This document shows positions 1 through 5,511 of a stretch of DNA of 5,511 bases, piece after piece. The stretch's first letter is position 1; each line of letters begins with the position of its first letter. The notes below the pieces were generated by a model. The model had not been told where the DNA came from. It saw only the letters and a list, made by a program, of their open reading frames with translations, and did no database searches. The stretch comes from CALGLS01 sp964508085 (lineage in GTDB: Bacteria; Bacteroidota; Bacteroidia; Chitinophagales; Saprospiraceae), in the NCBI GenBank assembly GCA_964508085.1, contig CAZDTI010000546.1, positions 1 through 5,511 of the forward strand. Direction: 5' to 3'. Made by a program: the position numbers and the translations under genes.

Positions 1-3000
1 GGATTCATAATCTTACCTTTAAACAAACCATCCCAACCATAATCAGGATCATTTGGCATAAAATTATTTTGCTGAAATACCTTTTCGCCCCAACGGTTGA
101 AGAGCTGGAGTTCATTGACGGATTCTATAGCTTCGTTATTAGCGAATATCATAAAGACATCGTTATTGCCGTCGCCGTTGGGAGAAAAGGCATTAGGGAT
201 GAATACGTTTCTTTCTTTGTCTACACGTAAGAATATTTCTGCTTCTGCTAAACAGCCATTGGTATCTAACAATATAATCTCATATCGTGTATTTTCGACT
301 GGTCCTGCTATCGGGTCAAGGCAGTTACTACAATCCAGTGTTTCGTCAGGCGACCAAATGATGGTATCAATTTTAGTATCCGGAATATTTGTAAAAGCCC
401 TAAGTTGGTAAGTGGCTCCAAGGCTAATCATAGCTTCTGCTTCGAGCGTCAGTTGCAAAGGTAGTACATCCGGAATCAGAGTTTCTGCGGCGAACTGGCA
501 GCCGTTAACATCTTGTACCATCACGGAAACATTCCCTGGAGGCATATTATAAAATAAAGTATCTCCGTAAAAATTTTGGCCGTCATCTATTGAAAATACG
601 TAAGGTCCTATTCCTCCCAGCACTCTTGTAGCAGCTACCGCTCCATTGTCACCATGACAAAGTGGGGAAGTCACTTCTAGATCCAAACCAGTAGGATGTT
701 CTGGATTTTCTTCTACAGTTACTTGATCATTGGCGACACAACCATTCATCTGATTTTCAATCGTCAAAGTATAAACGCCTCCGGTGTCAACTACTGGACT
801 CAGCGTATTATTCCCCGAAAGAATGTTCCCCATTAGCGTTGTCCAATCATAAGTAAAAATTGAACCAGTCGAAGAATTGGAACCATCCAAATTAACGGTA
901 GGCGTATTACAATCCAATAAATCAGGCGTACTTCCAGCATCTACAACCGGGGGAATTATGTCTTGTTCGACCGTTATGCTTCCACTTTGAGTGCAGTTAT
1001 TATTCGTGTTTGTAATGATGATATTATATTGTCCTGGTTCATCTACTAAAGGCAGTAGTCCATCATTGCCGTCCATGATATTTCCATTTATCGTGGTCCA
1101 GACATAGGTGAAATTGGAGGCATTAGAAGAAGCAGTAGCATCAATGTAAGTTTGAAGGGTATCACAGGTGAGGAGTGTAACAGGAGCTATAACCACTTGA
1201 GGTAAATCAATATCCTGGGTAATGGTCATTTCATCCATATCGGTACAACCATTGAATGTATTGGTCACTTCCAACTGATAAGTACCGGGTGATTGCACTT
1301 CAATATTCGGCAGATCAATTTGATCCGCAGGAATACTGCCATCCATCGTAGACCATAGGTAATTAATTTGGCCGGTAGGCTGCGAACCGGTGCCTGCTAA
1401 AACTGTAGTTGTTTCTATACAATCCAAGTTCAAAGGACCAAGTACATCAACCATTGCCGCTGGCGAAAGCGTATCTAAGTTTATGGTCAGGAAATCAGAA
1501 ATAGTACAAGCAGTTTGGATATTGGTAATTTCCAATAAATAAGTTCCAGGCTGATTGATCAAAGGTGTAAAACCATTGTTGCCCGAAACAATATTCCCAT
1601 CTGTAGTTGTCCATTGCTGTGTATACAAAATGCCAGAAGATCCTGTCCCAGCTAATGACAACTGAGTTGTGGTACAAGTCAAATCTGTAGCTACTCCAGC
1701 CTCCGCAGTAGGCACATCAGCATTCAATGCTATTGTTTCTAGTGATGTAATTGTACAACCATTTGCATCCGTAACCAGCAAATTATAATCACCTGTAGGT
1801 AAATTGTTAGGATTTGGACCTATTGCTAATGGATTGTCCCATTGGTAAACATACGGCTCCTGTCCATTAGTAACCATTACAGCGATGCTCCCATCTTGAA
1901 CATCAGTACAAGTTACTTCGGAGGTAGCGGAAGTTAGGTTCAGTGAAATAGCTGTCACAGTAGCCATTCCCTGAACCGTTCCTTCGCAACCATTTTCGGC
2001 AATAGCCGTCAATTCAAAATTGCCCAGATCGGTGGTCTGCAAAAAATACGGGTTTTCGTTTACGTTGTTGATGTTAATAGGTGCAGCATTGTTCACCGAA
2101 TAGCTAAAGTCCCAGGGACCGTTGCCTGTGAAATCAATCTGCAAGTAAGCAGGGTTTCCGCCTGGGCAAATTTCTTCGTTTCCGCTGATGCTCGCCGTTG
2201 GCAGGCTTGTAATAATAACATCGGCAGTATTTATTACTTCATTCCCACATTCATCTGTTACCGTGAGAGCATAAGTTGTTGTCGTATTTGGAAACACATC
2301 AATGCTTGGCGTAATTGCATTGTTAGACCACAAATATTGATATCCCGGCAAACCTCCAGAAACTGTTGGTGCCAGTGTTACCATTGTGCTGTTATCACAA
2401 AGGGCAGCTCCAGATAAAGAAACCTCCAAAGCTGGTTGATCTATGATTTGCATTTCCACAAAAGGCATATCACAAGAACAGGACACTTCAAGTTCCAAAC
2501 GGATAAACTCTCCATTTTCCGCAAGGACATCATTAAACACATCCACTGGAAGATAGTACACTGAATCACCAGCAGGAATGGTAATTGAATTTGGTAAAGT
2601 AGCATAATCCACTCCTGCGGTAGCCGTACTTTGTGGAGATATCTCATAGTTAACCGTCAAGGGTTGAGACAAATCGTCATCTGATCTATTGAATATAAAA
2701 AAGCCTTGCGATCCGCAGTTTTCGTACACCGTATTGGGGACATTGGCGTTAGGTGATTGAATGTCAACCGTGGCATTGCCACCAGCATCGAAACTGTTGG
2801 CTTTGAAGAAAACTGCGGAATCGTAATTGGCATCCCCTACATCTGCAATGACGAGTTTGATGTGATAAGTTTCGCAAGCTTCCACTGCGGATTGCGCGGT
2901 TAAAACGGTTGTGAGCCCATCGAACTGAAGGTTGTTAGTGGCTATGCCATCGACTGCAGTTTGTCCATCACAATCTGGATCACTGCTCAAGCCATTGATT

Positions 3001-4007
3001 TGAGCTGCCGTCATATTATTGATGTAATAATTATTGTTATCTACGTGGTTTACATTATTGATAGCCACATTGGCGTTGGTGCCAGGTATCAGTGCAATAT
3101 TTGTAGCATTATTTGTAAAGGTCCCATTAATGCCAGGTCCACTAAGAAAAAAACCAAACACATCATTGAAGCTACTGCCCACCCACTCACAATACTCTTC
3201 AGAAGCGAAAACGAATTCAAAGGAGATATTATCAGTGGTTGGGGTAAAGTCAAATTCAAGAGCAGTGACATCTCTTAGATAGGTTCCGGATGGCAAAAGG
3301 GCGGATAAATCTGGATCTGAAAAACCAGCGAGTGTAGATCCTCCAGCGCTATTGTTATTATTTGGACCAATGGCGGTTGTTATATTTCCAGTCAATAGCA
3401 TTACACCATCCTCCATGTTTACGGAAGTAGTTCCATTAGAATAATAACCGATGGATTGAGGCTGTCCACTATAAACAATCGACCCAGCATCTACATTAAA
3501 GCAGTCCCCTCCAACAAAGACATCCTGTACCAATTGTTGTGGAGTGTAAGAGTTGTCCGTAACTATTGGTGTCATGGAGTTCATGAAACTGGCAAGAGCT
3601 GAAGTATTATTACTACAAGTAATGCATTCTAGGGAAAGTGTTACGGGGAAAGCACTCGTTTGCTCTTTTACTTCCAGAAGGAATTCGACGCAATTGGAGT
3701 TGGCTTTAAAGGTCAACAATCCATTGGTTATTCTTTCCTGCTCCAAAGCATTCACATCAGTACATTCCAAAGAAAGCTTTCCTTTTAAGTTGGTCAGGTC
3801 TTTATTATAATAAACAGCATAATGTTCTCCTTTTTCTAATCCACAAAGTCTAACTTGCTGATTTTCAATTACTTCCAGCGCAAAACGTTCTACATTTTGC
3901 GTAGCAACAAGGTTAAGAGTTCCTTGAGCATTTATGTCAATAGACATAATAGTGAGGCTTTGCAATAACAGTATTGCAAATACCATCCAACCGGTTTTTA
4001 TAGCCAT
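1..4007 (-). CDS. Giant secreted surface protein, choice-of-anchor L / Calx-beta / Ig-like repeats / type IX sorting domain (C-terminus cut by window)
   Basis: One open frame of 1335 codons, read by hand without a stop, leaves the window at the left edge. Residues 1-27 are a signal peptide (Lys4, hydrophobic core about 7-22, likely cleavage INA|QG). Residues 28-154 are unrecognised and contain five Cys. Residues about 155-408 match the choice-of-anchor L domain: FASEEY at 267-272, then SSFNDVFGFFLSGPG, then NIALIPGT. Residues about 425-525 look Calx-beta-like (GVDYATLPNSITIPAGDS). Eight Ig/PKD/SprB-like modules follow, with Cys pairs 537/587, 614/674, 700/751, 778/834, 863/921, 948/1005, 1033/1090 and 1117/1170. 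The modules at 700 and 1117 resemble SprB repeats. FIPNAFSPNGDG at 1269-1280 opens a gliding-motility-associated C-terminal (type B, CHU_C) domain, which marks export by type IX secretion to the cell surface or medium. About 25-30 residues are probably missing. ATG 4007 is the first Met after an in-frame stop at 4065-4067 and gives a complete signal peptide. No Shine-Dalgarno is seen. The role is inferred as adhesion or matrix/gliding; the ligand is unknown. Confidence 0.95.
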   Translation of the reverse strand, partial: MAIKTGWMVFAILLLQSLTIMSIDINAQGTLNLVATQNVERFALEVIENQQVRLCGLEKGEHYAVYYNKDLTNLKGKLSLECTDVNALEQERITNGLLTFKANSNCVEFLLEVKEQTSAFPVTLSLECITCSNNTSALASFMNSMTPIVTDNSYTPQQLVQDVFVGGDCFNVDAGSIVYSGQPQSIGYYSNGTTSVNMEDGVMLLTGNITTAIGPNNNNSAGGSTLAGFSDPDLSALLPSGTYLRDVTALEFDFTPTTDNISFEFVFASEEYCEWVGSSFNDVFGFFLSGPGINGTFTNNATNIALIPGTNANVAINNVNHVDNNNYYINNMTAAQINGLSSDPDCDGQTAVDGIATNNLQFDGLTTVLTAQSAVEACETYHIKLVIADVGDANYDSAVFFKANSFDAGGNATVDIQSPNANVPNTVYENCGSQGFFIFNRSDDDLSQPLTVNYEISPQSTATAGVDYATLPNSITIPAGDSVYYLPVDVFNDVLAENGEFIRLELEVSCSCDMPFVEMQIIDQPALEVSLSGAALCDNSTMVTLAPTVSGGLPGYQYLWSNNAITPSIDVFPNTTTTYALTVTDECGNEVINTADVIITSLPTASISGNEEICPGGNPAYLQIDFTGNGPWDFSYSVNNAAPININNVNENPYFLQTTDLGNFELTAIAENGCEGTVQGMATVTAISLNLTSATSEVTCTDVQDGSIAVMVTNGQEPYVYQWDNPLAIGPNPNNLPTGDYNLLVTDANGCTITSLETIALNADVPTAEAGVATDLTCTTTQLSLAGTGSSGILYTQQWTTTDGNIVSGNNGFTPLINQPGTYLLEITNIQTACTISDFLTINLDTLSPAAMVDVLGPLNLDCIETTTVLAGTGSQPTGQINYLWSTMDGSIPADQIDLPNIEVQSPGTYQLEVTNTFNGCTDMDEMTITQDIDLPQVVIAPVTLLTCDTLQTYIDATASSNASNFTYVWTTINGNIMDGNDGLLPLVDEPGQYNIIITNTNNNCTQSGSITVEQDIIPPVVDAGSTPDLLDCNTPTVNLDGSNSSTGSIFTYDWTTLMGNILSGNNTLSPVVDTGGVYTLTIENQMNGCVANDQVTVEENPEHPTGLDLEVTSPLCHGDNGAVAATRVLGGIGPYVFSIDDGQNFYGDTLFYNMPPGNVSVMVQDVNGCQFAAETLIPDVLPLQLTLEAEAMISLGATYQLRAFTNIPDTKIDTIIWSPDETLDCSNCLDPIAGPVENTRYEIILLDTNGCLAEAEIFLRVDKERNVFIPNAFSPNGDGNNDVFMIFANNEAIESVNELQLFNRWGEKVFQQNNFMPNDPDYGWDGLFKGKIMN
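699..1718 (-). repeat. Four tandem 85-residue (255 bp) PKD/Ig-like modules inside the surface protein
   Basis: Residues 764-1103 of the surface protein form four consecutive modules, at roughly 1464-1718, 1209-1463, 954-1208 and 699-953. Their first cysteines are residues 778, 863, 948 and 1033, exactly 85 apart. Each module has an L-[TD]-C opening, a Trp 21-22 residues after the Cys (799, 885, 970, 1055) in a W[TS]T..G.I context, a G.Y or similar turn, an [IV][TE]N strand, and a second Cys 56-58 residues after the first. The pattern fits an immunoglobulin-like beta sandwich, possibly closed by a disulfide; that is an inference. The modules are clearly related in protein, but I saw no long identical DNA stretches, so the duplications are probably old. 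Confidence 0.85.
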
Positions 4008-4092
4008 AGCTACTGGGATGTTTAGTTTTAATAAATAAAAAAAGCAACTCCTTTCATAATTGACTTAATAAGTTGTGCAAAGCGAACAGGAA

Positions 4093-4139
4093 AAGTTGTG
4101 GCGCAATTCCGACTGAGATCAAAATAGCAACCACAACTT
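4093..4139. repeat. Perfect 9-bp inverted repeat upstream of the surface protein gene
   Basis: AAGTTGTGG at 4093-4101 is matched exactly by CCACAACTT at 4131-4139, with a 29-base spacer. It lies 86-132 bases before the start codon at 4007. It could be an RNA hairpin in the leader or a two-half-site operator. The long spacer favours neither clearly. Confidence 0.5.
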
Positions 4140-4195
4140 CCGTCCGAAAGCCTTAAATAAGTGCAATTCAGCGTCTGTGATATGTGATATGGGAA

Positions 4196-4242
4196 ATAAG
4201 AGGCTTATCTATAGCAGAGAAACACTAGATTTCTTGCTATAG
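4196..4242. repeat. Two adjacent hairpins upstream of the surface protein gene
   Basis: CTATAGCA at 4209-4216 pairs perfectly with TGCTATAG at 4235-4242. The helix continues inward as AGAAA (4218-4222) with TTTCT (4230-4234), leaving a single bulged G at 4217 and a 7-base loop. This gives 13 pairs in all. Directly next to it, ATAAG (4196-4200) pairs with CTTAT (4204-4208) around a 3-base loop. On the plus strand the large hairpin is followed by a loose T-rich run, so a plus-strand terminator is conceivable, but no plus-strand gene ends here. A structured leader RNA of the minus-strand gene is an alternative. Confidence 0.5.
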
Positions 4243-4352
4243 GGATTTGTTTTTAAAACCAAGCTAAGTACATTTCATCTACCTGTTGTGGCATAACAGT
4301 AAATTCTAGAAACGTATCTAGTCCGAAGTTTTCAATATTTTGGAAATAGGTA

Positions 4353-4376
4353 TTAAGCGGGAGGCTAATCGCTTAA
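4353..4376. repeat. Short inverted repeat TTAAGCG/CGCTTAA
   Basis: TTAAGCG at 4353-4359 is matched exactly by CGCTTAA at 4370-4376, with a G-T pair possible inside and a loop of about 8 bases. It lies some 350 bases before the surface protein start. It could be a regulator site or chance in A/T-rich DNA. Confidence 0.3.
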
Positions 4377-4480
4377 AATATGTGGGTGTCGTTAGTGTGT
4401 GAAATTAACGAAGCGTAAATGTAGGACTTTGTTTTGGGAAAATGGAGACCGTGGAGGAAATATTTTGTTAAAATTTAATC

Positions 4481-4546
4481 AAAAAAGCGCCAAAGTCACA
4501 AAGTGAAATAGATAAAGTCTATTTCGCTCTCTGCTCTTGGCGCTTT
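4481..4546 (-). terminator. Rho-independent terminator of the lipoprotein gene
   Basis: Read on the minus strand, AAAGCGCCAA (complement of 4537-4546) pairs perfectly with TTGGCGCTTT (complement of 4484-4493) and runs into a tract of six T (complement of 4481-4486). Inside, after a symmetric 8 by 8 base internal loop, lies a second helix of 11 pairs (4502-4512 with 4518-4528, one G-T pair) with a 5-base loop. It begins about 28 bases after the lipoprotein stop codon, which fits its termination role and separates that gene from the surface protein gene. Confidence 0.85.
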
Positions 4547-4574
4547 GTATTGTTCTAGTATTAGTATTAGAATC

Positions 4575-5129
4575 TTATTGCTTTTCCCAAGTTGATGAGG
4601 ATACAATTGTAGTCGTAGAAGTTACACCACTCGTTGTAGTCGTCATCGTTTCATTCTGTGAAATAATCAATCTTCCGTCTGAGTTGATTTCGTAGTTAGC
4701 CGTTTGCGGGCCATTAGCAGCTGTATAAGGTGCACCATTATAATCAAAAGAGTAAAAAGAGCCATTGAGTGTGATTTCATCACCAGAGGTGGAATAGGTA
4801 CCTGATCCATCTACATCCGTATAGGTAGATGAAGTAGAAGGAATAGTTACAGTTCCTGAAGTTCCTGAAGTTTGAATATCATATCCACCAGATGTAGTGA
4901 AAGCATCGCTGGTAAAAACAACACTGTAATCAAAGTTAGAACCTAGCGCAGATACGGTTGATTCTGTGGTTTGTCCAGAAGCTTCTGTCGAAGCATTGAC
5001 GTCAAAACTGAATGAAATGGCATTCCAAGTTCCTTCCAATTCTGTAGAATCGTCGTTGTCATCACTGGAGCAAGCGCTCATAAAGGCAATAAGTGTTAAA
5101 GCAAAGAATAATTTTGTTAGTTTAACCAT
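4575..5129 (-). CDS. Lipocalin-like surface lipoprotein, acidic and Ser/Thr-rich
   Basis: A complete 184-codon gene. Residues 1-19 are a lipoprotein signal (Lys3 and Lys6, hydrophobic core 7-17) ending in the lipobox MSA|C, so Cys20 should be lipidated. The next residues, SSDDNDD, resemble the acidic export signal that sends Bacteroidota lipoproteins to the outer face of the outer membrane. ELEGTW at 30-35 is the opening strand typical of lipocalin-like lipoproteins of this phylum (Lipocalin_4/5 type). A GTYSTSGDEITLNGSF stretch, a YEINSDGRLIIS strand and a closing STWEKQ also fit this fold, and the length is normal for the group. By my count the mature chain has 61 Ser/Thr in 165 residues, with 21 Asp/Glu against 2 Lys/Arg. 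The start follows an A/T-rich leader with no Shine-Dalgarno. The gene has its own promoter and terminator. The ligand and function are unknown. The lipoprotein call is firm; the lipocalin fold is likely. Confidence 0.92.
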   Translation of the reverse strand: MVKLTKLFFALTLIAFMSACSSDDNDDSTELEGTWNAISFSFDVNASTEASGQTTESTVSALGSNFDYSVVFTSDAFTTSGGYDIQTSGTSGTVTIPSTSSTYTDVDGSGTYSTSGDEITLNGSFYSFDYNGAPYTAANGPQTANYEINSDGRLIISQNETMTTTTSGVTSTTTIVSSSTWEKQ

Positions 5130-5192
5130 AAGTTCAATTTTTAGGTTGTTAAAAATAAGGTGAAAGAACTCGTATTGAATTCATAAAGGCCC

Positions 5193-5223
5193 CAAAAGTA
5201 CAGTCTTTATTGTTCGAAGTCAA
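5193..5223 (-). promoter_or_regulatory. Bacteroidota-type promoter of the lipoprotein gene
   Basis: On the minus strand, TACTTTTG (complement of 5193-5200) is a full match to the -7 element TAnnTTTG of the primary sigma factor in this phylum. A TTG (complement of 5221-5223, in the context TTGAC) sits 20 bases upstream, within the usual spacing of the -33 element. Transcription would start near 5186-5188, giving an untranslated leader of about 57 bases before the ATG at 5129. Confidence 0.75.
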
Positions 5224-5227
5224 CTCT

Positions 5228-5275
5228 TAAAAAAGAAAAAGGCTGAATTCCAATTAATGAAATTCAACCCTTTTT
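5228..5275 (-). terminator. Rho-independent terminator of the slipin gene
   Basis: On the minus strand an A-run and GGGTTGAATTTC pair with GGAATTCAGCC around a 7-base loop (5252-5258). The stem has one bulged G and two G-T pairs and is followed by TTTTTCTTTTTT (complement of 5229-5240). It begins about 25 bases after the slipin stop codon. The other strand also shows a T-run after the stem (from 5271), so the element may stop transcription in both directions. Confidence 0.8.
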
Positions 5276-5298
5276 TCTTTGACATTACTGGAATTTGG

Positions 5299-5511
5299 CT
5301 AGTTCTTACCAAACAAGCCTTTCAACTCATCCATCACCTTCCCTCCCCCACTCAGGCTAATTGCCTGAACATTGCCAGCGATCTTTTCCATGAATTCCAT
5401 CTCCTTGAGGCGGTACAACATTTCATTGTCTTCCATCAATTTGGCGGTATTCAATAGGCTACGAGTAGAAGCCGTTTCTTCTCTTCGCATGATCACATTG
5501 GCCTGCGCTTT
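5299..5511 (-). CDS. SPFH/Band 7 (slipin, stomatin-like) protein, C-terminal end only
   Basis: The last 70 codons and the stop of a gene entering from the right edge. The visible sequence begins KAQANVIMRREETAST and continues SLLNTAKLMEDNEMLYRLKE. This matches the C-terminal part of bacterial slipins, where an E/A-rich helix with the RREET-R-LLNTAKL-E-N--L-RLKE pattern follows the SPFH core. The tail MEKIAGNVQAISLSGGGKVMDELKGLFG also fits, with a short strand and a Gly-rich turn before the terminal helix. Slipins are anchored in the inner membrane by an N-terminal hydrophobic hairpin, which lies outside the window, and form oligomers that organise membrane microdomains. They often work with a NfeD-type partner. 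The stop is followed by a terminator, so this is the last gene of its transcript. Another SPFH subfamily cannot be excluded from this fragment. Confidence 0.85.
   Translation of the reverse strand, partial: KAQANVIMRREETASTRSLLNTAKLMEDNEMLYRLKEMEFMEKIAGNVQAISLSGGGKVMDELKGLFGKN

Larger units (their letters stand above)
4008..4480. other. Non-coding gap between lipoprotein terminator and surface protein gene
   Basis: About 470 bases hold no reading frame that looks like a gene. The stretch must contain the promoter and leader of the surface protein gene, since the gene to the right ends in a terminator. I searched the minus strand for TAnnTTTG and found no full match. The closest piece, TATTTTG near 4123, is one base short in the spacer. 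The region contains several inverted repeats (listed separately), a tandem TGTGATA pair at 4176-4189, and the motif GTTGTG(G) at 4072, 4095 and 4285 plus one inverted copy at 4131. A small RNA or a structured leader is possible but unproven. Confidence 0.6.

Noticed and set aside
97..411. Plus-strand open frame of 104 codons.
   Set aside because: It is fully antisense to the type IX sorting domain and last Ig-like module of the surface protein, whose frame is continuous and recognisable. The plus-strand product shows no motif.
2961..3282. Two overlapping plus-strand frames and a minus-strand frame over the choice-of-anchor L region.
   Set aside because: All three are shadows of the choice-of-anchor L coding frame, which carries the SEEY and FNDVFGFF motifs here.
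3553..3810. Plus-strand frame of 85 codons.
   Set aside because: It is antisense to the N-terminal region of the surface protein, with no signal, motif or promoter of its own.
4048..4054. AAAGGAG on the minus strand, resembling a Shine-Dalgarno sequence.
   Set aside because: It lies over 40 bases from the surface protein start codon, far beyond working distance, and Bacteroidota seldom use this signal.
4028..4057. Minus-strand mini-frame MKGVAFFIY (9 codons) ahead of the surface protein start, a possible leader peptide.
   Set aside because: It is too short to support, has no recognisable regulatory codon run, and no attenuator hairpin follows it before the start codon.
4055..4080. TTGCAC-N16-TATGAA on the minus strand, resembling an E. 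coli sigma-70 promoter.
   Set aside because: The primary sigma factor of this phylum uses TTG/TAnnTTTG elements, so an E. coli-like match in A/T-rich DNA is weak evidence.
4209..4258. Plus-strand rho-independent terminator (hairpin followed by a T-rich run).
   Set aside because: No plus-strand gene ends before it, and the T-run is interrupted and several bases from the stem, so it is listed only as a hairpin.
5257..5457. Plus-strand frame of 66 codons near the right edge.
   Set aside because: It is antisense to the slipin C-terminus and begins inside the terminator hairpin.

Overview
The window reads as chromosomal DNA of a member of the Bacteroidota, probably Saprospiraceae-like. The lineage call rests on four things: a gliding-motility-type (type IX secretion) C-terminal sorting domain, a lipoprotein with an acidic stretch after the lipobox cysteine, a TAnnTTTG-type promoter, and A/T-rich start regions with no Shine-Dalgarno sequence. 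The exact genus cannot be told from this sequence. All three genes lie on the minus strand, so transcription runs from right to left.

Right edge (5299-5511): the last 70 codons of a slipin/stomatin-type SPFH (Band 7) membrane protein, followed by a hairpin terminator (about 5228-5275). Middle (4575-5129): a small, very acidic, Ser/Thr-rich lipocalin-like lipoprotein. It has its own TTG-N20-TAnnTTTG promoter (5193-5223), placed directly after the slipin terminator, and it ends in a large two-tier hairpin terminator (4481-4546).

Non-coding stretch (4008-4480): about 470 bases without a convincing gene. It carries several inverted repeats (4093-4139, 4196-4242, 4283-4299, 4353-4376) and repeated GTTGTG(G) motifs. 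It must hold the promoter and leader of the next gene, but I see no convincing promoter match.

Left (1-4007): one uninterrupted reading frame of 1335 codons that runs off the left edge. It encodes a giant secreted surface protein. In order it has a signal peptide, a Cys-containing N-terminal region I do not recognise, a choice-of-anchor L domain, a Calx-beta-like domain, eight consecutive Ig/PKD/SprB-like modules each with a cysteine pair, and the start of a type B type IX secretion sorting domain. Four of the modules repeat with an exact 85-residue period measured at the first cysteine.

The three genes look like separate transcription units rather than one operon, since terminators separate the first from the second and the second from the third. 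What they share is the cell envelope: a membrane-organising protein, a probably surface-exposed lipoprotein, and a secreted adhesin-like protein. I find no mobile element, CRISPR array, tRNA, rRNA or defence system. The most unusual material is the modular surface protein and the structured, unassigned DNA in front of it.
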